DNA of 64,000 nucleotides. Source: Andeanibacterium fulvum. Its GTDB lineage: Bacteria; Pseudomonadota; Alphaproteobacteria; Sphingomonadales; Sphingomonadaceae. A program made the position numbers and the translations under genes. This document shows, piece by piece, positions 45,299 through 52,872 of the stretch. Numbering within the stretch: the first letter of the stretch is position 1; each line of letters opens with the position of its first letter. The notes below the pieces were generated by a model, which was not told where the DNA came from, searched no databases, and saw only the letters and a program-made list of their open reading frames with translations. The DNA is taken from assembly GCF_037154085.1 (NCBI RefSeq), contig NZ_JBANRM010000002.1, forward strand, positions 620,001 through 684,000, read 5' to 3'.

Positions 45299-45401
45299 CC
45301 CGCACCGGCCGCGTTGTTCGAAGCGAACAAGGGAGGAAAGGCAGTCGACATGCCGCCCTCCGGATTGAACCTTGCGACTTGCTATTGCTGCAAGGTGCGG
45401 G
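45263..45401 (-). ncRNA. Candidate structured non-coding RNA (unassigned family)
   Basis: Minus-strand transcript expected to begin near 45397. A long-range stem CCCGCACC (45394-45401) pairs with GGTGCGGG (45299-45306). Inside are hairpins ACCTTGC/GCAAGGT (45369-45396), CCTCC..TGCC/GGCA..GGAGG (~45332-45361), and a perfect TTGTTCG-ctt-CGAACAA (45314-45330). GGGGTAACGCCCC and GGCTTTGCC follow. A strong sigma-70-like promoter precedes it and there is no convincing ORF. I could not match it to RNase P, tmRNA, 6S or SRP RNA by their signature sequences. The 3' end is undefined. Confidence 0.4.
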
Positions 45402-45403
45402 GC

Positions 45404-45431
45404 ATATAACCGAAACGGTTCGCGAAGTCAA
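45404..45431 (-). promoter_or_regulatory. Strong sigma-70-like promoter for the RNA candidate
   Basis: On the minus strand TTGACT (45426-45431), a 16-base spacer and TTATAT (45404-45409). The -35 matches the consensus at five of six positions and the -10 at four or five. It points into the structured segment and is the best vegetative promoter seen in the window. Confidence 0.65.
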
Positions 45432-45464
45432 GGGAAAACGCCAAATGCGCCTGCATTCCATCAC

Positions 45465-45613
45465 TTGTCACCCCGGACTTGCCTGCCCCCGCGTAAGCGG
45501 GGGTTCCGGGGTCCAGCTCCTTCCGCGTAGAAAGCGGGATCCCGGAACAAGTCCGGGATGACAAAGGGGGCGAGCCCAATCTTCGTCATCCCAGCCTGCG
45601 CGGGAATGACGAA
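45465..45613. repeat. REP-like elements, two families in tandem
   Basis: Element 45465-45564 has outer arms TTGTCACCCCGGACTTG... and ...CAAGTCCGGGATGACAA with an inner hairpin CCCCCGCgtaaGCGGGGG. Element 45582-45613 is TTCGTCATCCCAGCCTGCGC...GGGAATGACGAA. Both lie downstream of the second transpeptidase gene. Confidence 0.75.
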
Positions 45614-45660
45614 ATAGGATTGGGTGCGCCCTCAGCGCCCTTTGCGCGAACCCCAGTCCG

Positions 45661-46284
45661 TCAGACCAGCCCCAGCCGGTCCGCGTAGAGCAGACGGCCG
45701 CCGGAGAGGTTCCACAGGGCTTCGCGGAAATCCTCGGGGCTCATGGCGAAGCAGCCGTTGGAGCGGCCGAGGCGGCCCCATTTCTCGATATGGGCCGGGG
45801 TGGCGTAATCGGCCGAATGCATCACGATTGCGCGGGGCAGGGCGTTGGAATTATCCTGATCCAGCCCGCCCAGGCGGATGGAAGTGCCGTATTTGCCCTT
45901 GTACCATTCCCAGGTGACATAGGCGCCGCGGCTGGTGGCGTTGGAGCCTTCCACATTGGAAAATTGCTGCAGGAAGCCCGAATGATCGGGGTCCGAGCCC
46001 GTCCCGTGCGCCACGAGGAAGCTGCGCACCGTGCCCGCTTCCAGATTGGCGAAATGGAAGCGCGGAATGGCGGAATGGACGCCGTAATCGGCGATCCCGG
46101 CAATGTCCCTGCGCCACAGCACATTGCCCGCCCGCTCGACCTCGCGCTTCGCGATTTCCAGCAGCTTGCGATCCCGCTCCGAAAGCGGGGAAGCCTGGGC
46201 GAAGGCGCGCGTGGGCAGGGCAGCCGCTGCCACGGCGGCGCCTGCGACCTTCAGCAGATTGCGTCTGTCGAATGCCGTGCTCAT
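45661..46284 (-). CDS. Exported murein L,D-transpeptidase catalytic-domain protein (YkuD_2-like)
   Basis: A 207-residue periplasmic protein. N-terminus has a twin-arginine-type signal (DRRNLLKVAGAAVAAAALPTRAFA). The catalytic region has VIDYG-like GIADYGVHSAIPRFHF, HGTGSDPDHSGF, IVMHSADYATP and the nucleophile loop SNGCFAMSPEDF (~residue 180). This is the YkuD_2/DUF2778-like branch of L,D-transpeptidases. ATG at 46284 places the RR motif at the start. Three kb from it lies the YcbB-type enzyme, so peptidoglycan 3-3 linkage is well served here. Confidence 0.85.
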   Translation of the reverse strand: MSTAFDRRNLLKVAGAAVAAAALPTRAFAQASPLSERDRKLLEIAKREVERAGNVLWRRDIAGIADYGVHSAIPRFHFANLEAGTVRSFLVAHGTGSDPDHSGFLQQFSNVEGSNATSRGAYVTWEWYKGKYGTSIRLGGLDQDNSNALPRAIVMHSADYATPAHIEKWGRLGRSNGCFAMSPEDFREALWNLSGGRLLYADRLGLV

Positions 46285-46349
46285 CGCTCTTTTATGGCAC
46301 AAAATTTCTGAGAGGAAAATGAATGGTGAGCCATTGGCGGCCTCTCACC

Positions 46350-46464
46350 CTCGTCATCCCGGCGAAAGCTGGGATCGCTTTCGCCCAGATCATCCGCTCG
46401 AAAGGCCAAATCCGCGATCATGCGCTTTACTGCCAGCGATCCCGGCTTTCGCCGGGATGACGAG
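46350..46464. repeat. Inverted repeat pair (CTCGTCATCCCGGCGAAAGC family)
   Basis: Left arm CTCGTCATCCCGGCGAAAGC at 46350, right arm GCTTTCGCCGGGATGACGAG ending at 46464, with ~55 bases between. It lies between two minus-strand genes. Confidence 0.82.
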
Positions 46465-46475
46465 TTGGTCTTCGC

Positions 46476-46961
46476 CTACCGCCCCTGCCCCGCCAGCGCG
46501 GTCAGCGCATCGCCGTCCACGCGCATCACGGTCCATTCGTCCATCATCTTCGCGCCGAGCGATTTGTAGAAGCCGATGGAAGGCTCGTTCCAGTCCAGCA
46601 CCCACCATTCCAGCCGGGCGCAATCGCGCTCCACCGCCAGCCGGGCGAGTTCGGTCAGCAGGGCCTTGCCGAGGCCGGCACCGCGCGCTTCGGGCATGAC
46701 GAACAGATCTTCGAGGTAAATCCCCGGGCGCCCTTCGAAAGTGGAGAAATTATGGAAGAACAGCGCAAAGCCGCGCGCCTCGCCATCCACTTCGCCGATC
46801 AGCACTTCCGCGTAAGGTCGGGGGCCGAAAAGCTTCTGGGCCAGCACGGCCTCGTCGAAGCGGACTTCGTGGGCGAGCTTTTCGTACTCGGCCAGCGCCC
46901 GGATCAGCGAGGCGATCAGGGGCATGTCGGCGGGGGAGGCCGCCCGGATGGAAAGATTCAT
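46476..46961 (-). CDS. GNAT family N-acetyltransferase
   Basis: A 161-residue GNAT protein. N-terminus MNLSIRAASPADMPLIASLIRALAEYEKL; acetyl-CoA loop LFVMPEARGAGLGKALLTELARLA (~residue 88, R-G-x-G-x-G/A); late segment LEWWVLDWNEPSIGFYKSLGAKMMDEW. The EYE and WxVLDWN features match spermidine/thialysine acetyltransferase-like (SSAT-like) proteins, an inference. Its start overlaps the stop of the five-residue-repeat gene (ATGA), so it belongs to the ispG operon. Confidence 0.88.
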   Translation of the reverse strand: MNLSIRAASPADMPLIASLIRALAEYEKLAHEVRFDEAVLAQKLFGPRPYAEVLIGEVDGEARGFALFFHNFSTFEGRPGIYLEDLFVMPEARGAGLGKALLTELARLAVERDCARLEWWVLDWNEPSIGFYKSLGAKMMDEWTVMRVDGDALTALAGQGR

Positions 46962-47287
46962 TTTTCGTCAGTGCCAGTCTGGATGATGCGGCCGACTTCC
47001 AGCTCGTCGATCCTCAATTTGCGGATGCGGGCCTTGCCGATACCCAAGCTGCCTACACCGAGCCGTCCGATGGCGAGCGCGCCCACGGCGAAAGCACCCA
47101 GCGCGAAGGCCCCGATGGCAATCGCCCCGATGGCGCCGCTGCCCAGCGCGGCCGCGCCGGTGGCCGATGCTCCCGTGGCGCTGGCCCCGGTGGCGACCGC
47201 GCCGCGCGAGAGCGAGGGCTTGTGCGCGGCGGGCAGGGCGCTGTCCGCCTCGACCGGCAGAGCCGCCGGGGCGGGCTTGCGCATCAT
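46958..47287 (-). CDS. Five-residue-repeat protein encoded between ispG and a GNAT gene
   Basis: A 109-residue protein whose middle (residues ~40-100) is a tandem five-residue repeat of the form G-A-x-A-[IVL]: GAIAI, GAFAL, GAFAV, GALAI, GRLGV, GSLGI. It grades into charged repeats KARIR, KLRID, ELEVG. The period suggests a short quadrilateral beta-helix like pentapeptide-repeat proteins, but with Gly/Ala instead of A[DN]LxX. No signal peptide. ATG at 47287 overlaps the ispG stop, and its stop overlaps the GNAT start. Function unknown. Confidence 0.75.
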   Translation of the reverse strand: MMRKPAPAALPVEADSALPAAHKPSLSRGAVATGASATGASATGAAALGSGAIGAIAIGAFALGAFAVGALAIGRLGVGSLGIGKARIRKLRIDELEVGRIIQTGTDEK

Positions 47288-48423
47288 GCGGCCTTCCCGT
47301 GGATCGTATCCATGCTGACGGAAGTGCCCGCGTCGATCTCGGCCGCCTTGGCTTCCACCAGCTTCACGATGTGATCGAGCATGTCGGCATCGTTCACATG
47401 GTGGTCGGTCACGCCCGAAAGATAGACCATGTGCTTGCCCGCGCCGCCGCCGGTAATGCCGATATCGGTTTCGCGCGCTTCGCCCGGCCCGTTGACCACG
47501 CAGCCGAGCACCGAAACGCTCATCGGCGTCTTGATGTGGCTCAGCCGGTCTTCCAGCGCGGCCACGGTGCGGATCACGTCGAAGCCCTGCCGCGCGCAAC
47601 TGGGGCAGGAGACGACGCGCACCCCGCGCGTGCGCAGGCCGAGGCTCTTGAGGATTTCATAGCCGACGCGCACTTCCTCCTCCGGCTCGGCCGAGAGGGA
47701 GACGCGGATCGTGTCGCCAATGCCGGCCCACAGCAGATTGCCGATGCCGATGGAGCTTTTCACCGTGCCGCCGATCAGCCCGCCCGCCTCGGTAATGCCC
47801 AGATGCAGCGGGCAGTCCACTGCTTCGGCCAGGCCCATATAGGCGGCCACGGCCAGGAATACGTCGCTGGCCTTCACGGCCACCTTGTATTCGTGGAAAT
47901 CGTGATCCTGCAGCAGCTTGATATGATCGAGCGCGCTTTCGACGAGCGCCTCGGGGCAGGGTTCGCCGTATTTTTCGAGCAGGTCTTTCTCAAGGCTGCC
48001 CGCGTTCACGCCGATGCGGATGGAACAGCCATTGGCCTTGGCCGCGCGCACCACTTCGGCCACGCGTTCGCTGCTGCCGATATTGCCGGGATTGATCCGC
48101 AGGCAGGCCGCGCCAGCATCGGCGGCTTCCAGCGCGCGCTTGTAGTGGAAGTGGATGTCCGCAACGAGCGGCACGCGGGCGGCCTTGGCGATCTGCTTGA
48201 AGGCCGCGGTGCTTTCCACATCCGGACAGGAAACGCGGATGATGTCCGCCCCCGCTTCCTCGCAGCGGCGGATCTGGTCGATCGTCGCCACCGGATCGGA
48301 AGTGAGCGTGTTGGTCATGGTCTGCACCGTGATCGGTGCATCGCCGCCAACGGGGACATTGCCGACCATGATCTGGCGGCTCTTGCGGCGCATGATGTCG
48401 CGCCAGGGACGGATGGAAGACAT
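47284..48423 (-). CDS. ispG: 4-hydroxy-3-methylbut-2-enyl-diphosphate synthase (flavodoxin)
   Basis: A 379-residue [4Fe-4S] enzyme of the MEP isoprenoid pathway converting MEcPP to HMBPP. VGGDAPITVQTMTNTLTSD near the N-terminus, GVNAGSLEKDLL in the barrel, and the cluster ligands SCPSCARQGFDV with GCVVNGPGEA (~residue 300). ATG at 48423 (MSSIRPWRDIMRRKS) is preferred to one 12 codons upstream. First gene of a three-gene overlapping operon. It supplies precursors for the ubiquinone tail made by the ubi genes of this window. Confidence 0.96.
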   Translation of the reverse strand: MSSIRPWRDIMRRKSRQIMVGNVPVGGDAPITVQTMTNTLTSDPVATIDQIRRCEEAGADIIRVSCPDVESTAAFKQIAKAARVPLVADIHFHYKRALEAADAGAACLRINPGNIGSSERVAEVVRAAKANGCSIRIGVNAGSLEKDLLEKYGEPCPEALVESALDHIKLLQDHDFHEYKVAVKASDVFLAVAAYMGLAEAVDCPLHLGITEAGGLIGGTVKSSIGIGNLLWAGIGDTIRVSLSAEPEEEVRVGYEILKSLGLRTRGVRVVSCPSCARQGFDVIRTVAALEDRLSHIKTPMSVSVLGCVVNGPGEARETDIGITGGGAGKHMVYLSGVTDHHVNDADMLDHIVKLVEAKAAEIDAGTSVSMDTIHGKAA

Positions 48424-48523
48424 GGCCCGCGATATAGGGCGAAGCGCGTTGCCGGACAATGACGCTTTGGGGCAGCCGCCATTCAGCCCATGCCGGCCTG
48501 CAAATGGCGACTATCCCAAGGGC

Positions 48524-49417
48524 TCACCCGGCAAAGGGCGTGGCGGGCACGCCGGGCACTTCCACCCGGAAGGAGAATATCGCCCCCGCATGGGGGTGGC
48601 GTTCCAGTTCCGCATCGCTCATCAGCGCGCGGGCGCTGGTGACATAGGCAGTGCGCATGTCCTTCCCGCCGAAGCCGATCATGGTGGTGCGGTGCGTGGG
48701 AATCTCCACCGTGGCGAGAATCTCGCCCTGGGGCGAAAGGCGCACCACCTTGCCGCCCCCGTCTGACAGGCCGAACAGCGCGACCCAGAAACAGCCTTCC
48801 ATGTCGAACCAGCCGCCATCGGGCGTGCCTTGCCCTTCGGGGAAGTGGTGGAGGATGCGGCGGTTGGACAATGCGCCGCTCGCTGGATCGGCATCATAGG
48901 CACGCAGCATGTGGCTGGGGCTGTCGGCGTGGCAGAACATCGTGCCGTCGGCGGAAAAGCCGGCCGAATTGCAGGTGGTCATCCCGCCTTCGAGGAAGGT
49001 CACCGCGCCATCGGCGTCGGCGCGATAGAGCGCGGCGTCAGCAGCGCTCTTCGCCTCGTTCACCGAGCCGACCCAGAAGCGCCCGGCGGGATCGGTGCAG
49101 CCATCGTTGAGCCTCAGGTCCGCCTTGCCGGCCAGCATCTGCTCGCCATAGGGGACGGGCTGCGCGTCCCAGCTGTCGAGCGTGGCCAGACCGTCCTTCA
49201 TCGCCAGCAGGAAGCCGCCCCTGGCGCGGAAGGCGAAGCAGCCCAGCGTCTGATCGAAGCGGCGGCTTTCATCCGTGCCCGTGGCGGGATCGAAGCGGTG
49301 CAATTCGCTGCGGAAGATATCGACCCAATAGAGCCGCTTCTCCCCCGCATGCCAGATGGGGCTTTCGCCAAGTTCGGCCCGCGCATCGAGCGCCACGATG
49401 GGTTGGAAGGTCTGCAT
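48524..49417 (-). CDS. SMP-30/gluconolactonase/LRE family protein
   Basis: A 297-residue six-bladed propeller lactonase. LGESPIWHAGEKRLYWVDI carries the first metal-binding Glu, DLRLNDGCTDPAGRFWVGS the Asn, and NSAGFSADGTMFCHADS the Asp. TPDGGWFDMEGCFWVALFG completes the propeller. Family members open sugar lactones in the cytoplasm or periplasm (gluconolactone, arabinolactone and others). The substrate is not readable. ATG at 49417; the long frame above it is a shadow of the antiporter. No sugar genes adjoin. Confidence 0.9.
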   Translation of the reverse strand: MQTFQPIVALDARAELGESPIWHAGEKRLYWVDIFRSELHRFDPATGTDESRRFDQTLGCFAFRARGGFLLAMKDGLATLDSWDAQPVPYGEQMLAGKADLRLNDGCTDPAGRFWVGSVNEAKSAADAALYRADADGAVTFLEGGMTTCNSAGFSADGTMFCHADSPSHMLRAYDADPASGALSNRRILHHFPEGQGTPDGGWFDMEGCFWVALFGLSDGGGKVVRLSPQGEILATVEIPTHRTTMIGFGGKDMRTAYVTSARALMSDAELERHPHAGAIFSFRVEVPGVPATPFAG

Positions 49418-49576
49418 GGGGCGGGAATGGACGCGCGGCCGGGCAGGGGCAATGGAGCGGGGCGCCCAACTTCTTGCCGCCCTGCGTCCATTGTTACAGG
49501 GCGGATGCGCGGGTTGCGCCCCTGCGGGAATCGGCCCAAGAAGCGGGCCCAACGGGCTGATCGGAAAGACGGGAAG

Positions 49577-51337
49577 ATGGAAGAAGCCGGCCAGGTATCC
49601 TTGCTGCATGACGGGTTCCTGATGCTGGGCTTCGCGTTGTTCTTCGTGCTGGTTTTCCGGCGGTTGGGGCTGGGCGCCACGCTGGGCTATCTCGTCGCGG
49701 GCGCGGTGGTGGGGCCGCAGGTGCTGGGCCTTGTGGGCGACGCGGAACAGAAGATCGGCATTGCCGAACTGGGCATCACCCTGCTGCTGTTCATCGTCGG
49801 GCTGGAGCTTTCGCCGCAGCGCCTGTGGCGGATGAAGCGGGAGATTTTCGGCCTCGGCCTGCTGCAGGTGGTGCTGTGCGGGCTGGCCGTGAGCGCGATC
49901 ATCTTCCTGTTCACCAGTTTCACGCCCGAAGCGGCGCTGGCGCTGGGCCTGCCGCTGGCGCTGTCCTCCACCGCGCAGGTGCTGCCCATGCTGCAATCGG
50001 CCGGGCGCCTGCGTACACCTTTCGGCGAGCGGGCCTTCGCCATCCTGCTGTTCCAGGACCTGTCGATCATCCCGCTCATCACCGTGATCGCCGCCATGAG
50101 CCGCAACCCGCTGGATGCGGGCGGCCCTCCGGGCTGGCTGCTGGTGCTCTATACCGTGGCGGCCATCGTCGGGCTGATCGCGGCGGGGCGGTTCCTGATC
50201 CGCCCGCTCTTCCGCCTGATCGGCAATCTGGGCGAGCGCGAGATGTTCGTCGTCACTGCCCTGTTCACGGTGATTGCCTCTGCCGCGCTGATGGAGATGC
50301 TGGGGCTTTCCACTGCGCTGGGCGCCTTCATCGCGGGCGTGATGCTGGCCGATTCCCCCTATCGGCATGAGCTGGAGGCGGATGTGGAGCCCTTCCGCTC
50401 GATCCTGCTGGGCATGTTCTTCCTCTCGGTGGGCATGCTGCTCGATCTGCGGGCGATTGCCGATCATCCCTTTTTCGTGGCAGCAATGGCCGCGGCGCTG
50501 ATCGCCACCAAGGTCGCGGTGATCTTCGGCATCGCGCGGATATTCCGCATGCCGTGGCGCGGCGCGCTCGCGCTGGGCCTGCTGCTCAGCCAGGGCGGCG
50601 AATTCGGCTTTGTCCTGTTCGCGCAGGCGCAGGAAGCGCTGCTGATCGAACCGGAAGCGGCCAGCCTGTTCGGTGCCATCATCACTCTGTCCATGGCGAC
50701 CACGCCTTTCCTGATGCTCGCCACCAAGCGCGTGCGGCAGGTGCCGGATGCCAAGCTCGCCACGCGGGACGGGCCCAAGGCGGATGGCGCGCAGGCGCTG
50801 GTCGTGGGCTATGGCCGCTTCGGCCAGACCATGGCGCAGATGCTGATGGCGGGCGGCGTTCCCGTGACGCTGATCGACCGCGATGTGGACATGATCGACG
50901 TGGCCGGCCAGTTCGGTGCCAAGGTCTATTTCGGGGACGGCACAAGGCTCGATCTGCTGCGGCAGGCGGGGGCTGGCGAGGCCCAGCTGATCGCCTTCTG
51001 CATCGACCGCGATCAGGCCGATCCGGGCCTGGTGGAGGCAGTGCACGAGGCCTTCCCGCAAGCGGCGATTTATGTGCGCGGGTATGACCGGCGCAGCGTG
51101 ATCGCGCTGCATGGCAGCCCGGTGAACTATGTCATGCGCGAAGTGCTGGAATCGGCGGTGGCGATGGGCCGCATGGCGCTGGAAAACCTCGGGCTGGGCC
51201 AGGACGAGATCGAGCGGGCGGAGGACGTCTTCCGCGCCAATGACCGCGAACGCCTGCACGACCAGTTCGCCTCAGGCGATGTGCGCAGTTCGCGCGACAA
51301 GATCCTTACAGAGCCGAGGCGGGTGGGGGAGCCTTAG
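49577..51337 (+). CDS. Monovalent cation:proton antiporter-2 with RCK domain (KefB/KefC-like)
   Basis: A 586-residue protein. N-terminal CPA2 domain of about 12 helices, with GYLVAGAVVGPQVLGLVGD and LLLFIVGLELSP. A C-terminal RCK/TrkA-N domain starts at ~residue 410 with VVGYGRFGQTMAQMLMAGGV and an IDRD acidic end, the NAD(H)-binding fold. This is the KefC pattern, a glutathione- or redox-gated K+ efflux system. No separate KefF/G ancillary gene is seen. ATG at 49577; upstream frames shadow the lactonase gene. Confidence 0.9.
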   Translation: MEEAGQVSLLHDGFLMLGFALFFVLVFRRLGLGATLGYLVAGAVVGPQVLGLVGDAEQKIGIAELGITLLLFIVGLELSPQRLWRMKREIFGLGLLQVVLCGLAVSAIIFLFTSFTPEAALALGLPLALSSTAQVLPMLQSAGRLRTPFGERAFAILLFQDLSIIPLITVIAAMSRNPLDAGGPPGWLLVLYTVAAIVGLIAAGRFLIRPLFRLIGNLGEREMFVVTALFTVIASAALMEMLGLSTALGAFIAGVMLADSPYRHELEADVEPFRSILLGMFFLSVGMLLDLRAIADHPFFVAAMAAALIATKVAVIFGIARIFRMPWRGALALGLLLSQGGEFGFVLFAQAQEALLIEPEAASLFGAIITLSMATTPFLMLATKRVRQVPDAKLATRDGPKADGAQALVVGYGRFGQTMAQMLMAGGVPVTLIDRDVDMIDVAGQFGAKVYFGDGTRLDLLRQAGAGEAQLIAFCIDRDQADPGLVEAVHEAFPQAAIYVRGYDRRSVIALHGSPVNYVMREVLESAVAMGRMALENLGLGQDEIERAEDVFRANDRERLHDQFASGDVRSSRDKILTEPRRVGEP

Positions 51338-51341
51338 TCTT

Positions 51342-51427
51342 TCGTCATTGCGAGCGAAGCGACGCAATCCAGCGTCAATCGCGTTCCGCCCTGGATTGCT
51401 TCGTCGCTCCGCTCCTCGCAATGACGA
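51342..51427. repeat. REP-like inverted repeat (TCGTCATTGCGAG family, intact copy)
   Basis: Left arm TCGTCATTGCGAGCGAAGCG... and right arm ...CGCTCCTCGCAATGACGA. Inner arms ACGCAATCCAG/CTGGATTGCTTCGT pair. It lies between the converging antiporter and GNAT genes and may help terminate both. Confidence 0.85.
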
Positions 51428-51445
51428 GTTGAGGAGAGAAACCCC

Positions 51446-51982
51446 TCACACCATCCGCGCGAACAGGAACTCGTCGTCGCGGTGGTCGCCGACCCAGAAG
51501 TAGATATCCGCCAGCTTGTCGAAGCCATAGCGGCGATAGAATTTATGGGCGCCGGGATTGTCGGAGAACACCGACAAATGCACCTCATCCGCGCCGCGCT
51601 TGCGGAATTCCTCCATCGCCCAGTCCATCAGCAATGCGCCGATGCCTTGCCCGACGCGGTCGGCGGCGGTGTAGAGCTGCTTCAGCTCCATTGCCCGCTG
51701 CCCTCGCGCATGTTCGGGGAAGCCGGATTTGAAGGCGATCTTGCAATAGCCGGCAAGCTCGCCCGCATCGTCCACGGCAAGGCGATAGAGCCTGCCCGGA
51801 TCGGCCAGCTCGCTCGCAATGGCCTCGTCGGTGAAGGTCTCGCCCAGGAAGGTGTCGAGATTCTGCTGCGAATAGAGATGGCCGAACTTGGCGATGAAAC
51901 TGTCGCGTCCCAGCGCGGCGAGGGCGGGAATATCCGCCTGTGTCGCTTCGCGCAGAGTGATCCTGGCCTTGGTTTCGCTCAT
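51446..51982 (-). CDS. GNAT family N-acetyltransferase, end of the MoxR operon
   Basis: A 178-residue GNAT protein. TLREATQADIPALAALG at the N-terminus, then ELKQLYTAADRVGQGIGALLMDWAMEEFRKRG (R/Q-x-x-G-x-G/A CoA loop, ~residue 110) and SVFSDNPGAHKFYRRYGFDKL. It has the layout of peptidyl or small-molecule acetyltransferases such as those with VGDHRDDE tails. Its start overlaps the RDD gene stop, so it is the last cistron of the operon. Confidence 0.87.
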   Translation of the reverse strand: MSETKARITLREATQADIPALAALGRDSFIAKFGHLYSQQNLDTFLGETFTDEAIASELADPGRLYRLAVDDAGELAGYCKIAFKSGFPEHARGQRAMELKQLYTAADRVGQGIGALLMDWAMEEFRKRGADEVHLSVFSDNPGAHKFYRRYGFDKLADIYFWVGDHRDDEFLFARMV

Positions 51983-52872
51983 GAGAATTTATCCGCCTTG
52001 CGCTTGCCGAAGCGCATGTTCCGTTCCAACCGGGCGCGGAGCTGGGCGTAGAACGCCTCGAGAAAGGCCCGCTCGTCGCCCGATCCGGCCGACCAGCCGA
52101 TCTTGTTGCAGATCGCGGTGGCCACTGCCACCTGAGCCTCGGCGTTGTTTTCCCGCAGCACCCGTTCCAGCGTCTGCAGTTCATATTCGCCATAGACCGA
52201 AAGCTCGGCCTCGCCGAAGCGATATTCCGCCCCGGTCGCCACCGAACGGCCGCGCGCGCCGTCGCCCAGCGACATGGCCTGTTCCAGCTTGCGCTTGGGC
52301 AGTTCTACTACCCATGTGCCGGCGATCAGGTCGCCCGCGCGCAGGGCGTCGCGGTTGAAGAAGGGAAACAGCAGGAAGATCGCCAGCCAGGCGAAGGTCG
52401 CCCAATTGGCCGCGCCGCCTGCCCCCGCGCTGGTGATGAGGTAGATCAGCGGCAGGAACACCTCGATATCGCGCAGCAGGTTGCGGGCGATCACCGCATT
52501 GACGCTCAGGCGGCCGCCATCGCGGGCGGCGATGCGGATGCCCAATATGCGCTTGCCGGGCGTGGCCCCGCGCGGGCCGAGTTCGAAATAGAGGAAATAG
52601 CCGTAGCGGAACAGGAACATGGCCACGATCCACGCCACGGCCAGGAACTCGAACGGCCCCTTCGCCCCGCCGCCATCGAAGATGCCGCCCAATATGGCGA
52701 TCAGTGCCAGCGTGACGCTTACCTGGATCACGATCATCAAGATGAGGTCCAGCAGCAGCGCGGCGGCACGCGATCCCCGGCTGGCGATAGTGATCGGCAG
52801 GCTCAGCCCTTCCGGCGTCACCAGCACGCGCTTGCGCTTGTCGAGGCGGCGGCTGTAGCGCGAACGGCTCAT
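51979..52872 (-). CDS. RDD family membrane protein
   Basis: A 297-residue protein. An RDD domain follows a short basic N-terminus: SRGSRAAALLLDLILMIVIQVSV (R and D in helix 1), RILGIRIAARDGGRLSVNAVIARNLLRDIEVFLPLIY (second Asp) and WATFAWLAIFLLFPFFNRDALRAGDLIAGTWVV. A ~100-residue cytoplasmic tail follows. Some RDD proteins act in ion transport. ATG at 52872 overlaps the SpoIIM gene stop by four bases. The frame to 53226 is a shadow. Confidence 0.88.
   Translation of the reverse strand: MSRSRYSRRLDKRKRVLVTPEGLSLPITIASRGSRAAALLLDLILMIVIQVSVTLALIAILGGIFDGGGAKGPFEFLAVAWIVAMFLFRYGYFLYFELGPRGATPGKRILGIRIAARDGGRLSVNAVIARNLLRDIEVFLPLIYLITSAGAGGAANWATFAWLAIFLLFPFFNRDALRAGDLIAGTWVVELPKRKLEQAMSLGDGARGRSVATGAEYRFGEAELSVYGEYELQTLERVLRENNAEAQVAVATAICNKIGWSAGSGDERAFLEAFYAQLRARLERNMRFGKRKADKFS

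Noticed and set aside
44905..45401. RNase P RNA, tmRNA, 6S or SRP RNA
   Set aside because: A GGGGTAACGCCCC hairpin and a GAGGAAAGG resemble parts of RNase P, but order and strand are wrong and the conserved GAGGAAAGTCC is missing. No tag-peptide frame or SRP apical loop was found.
44976..45464. 162- and 115-residue minus-strand open frames in the gap
   Set aside because: They start inside the promoter or structured domain, have low-information Arg/Pro-rich sequence and no family resemblance; more likely part of an RNA.
48830..49576. In-frame extension of the KefC-like gene upstream of 49577
   Set aside because: It lies antisense to the SMP-30 lactonase gene, and the protein begins with its first membrane helix at 49577.
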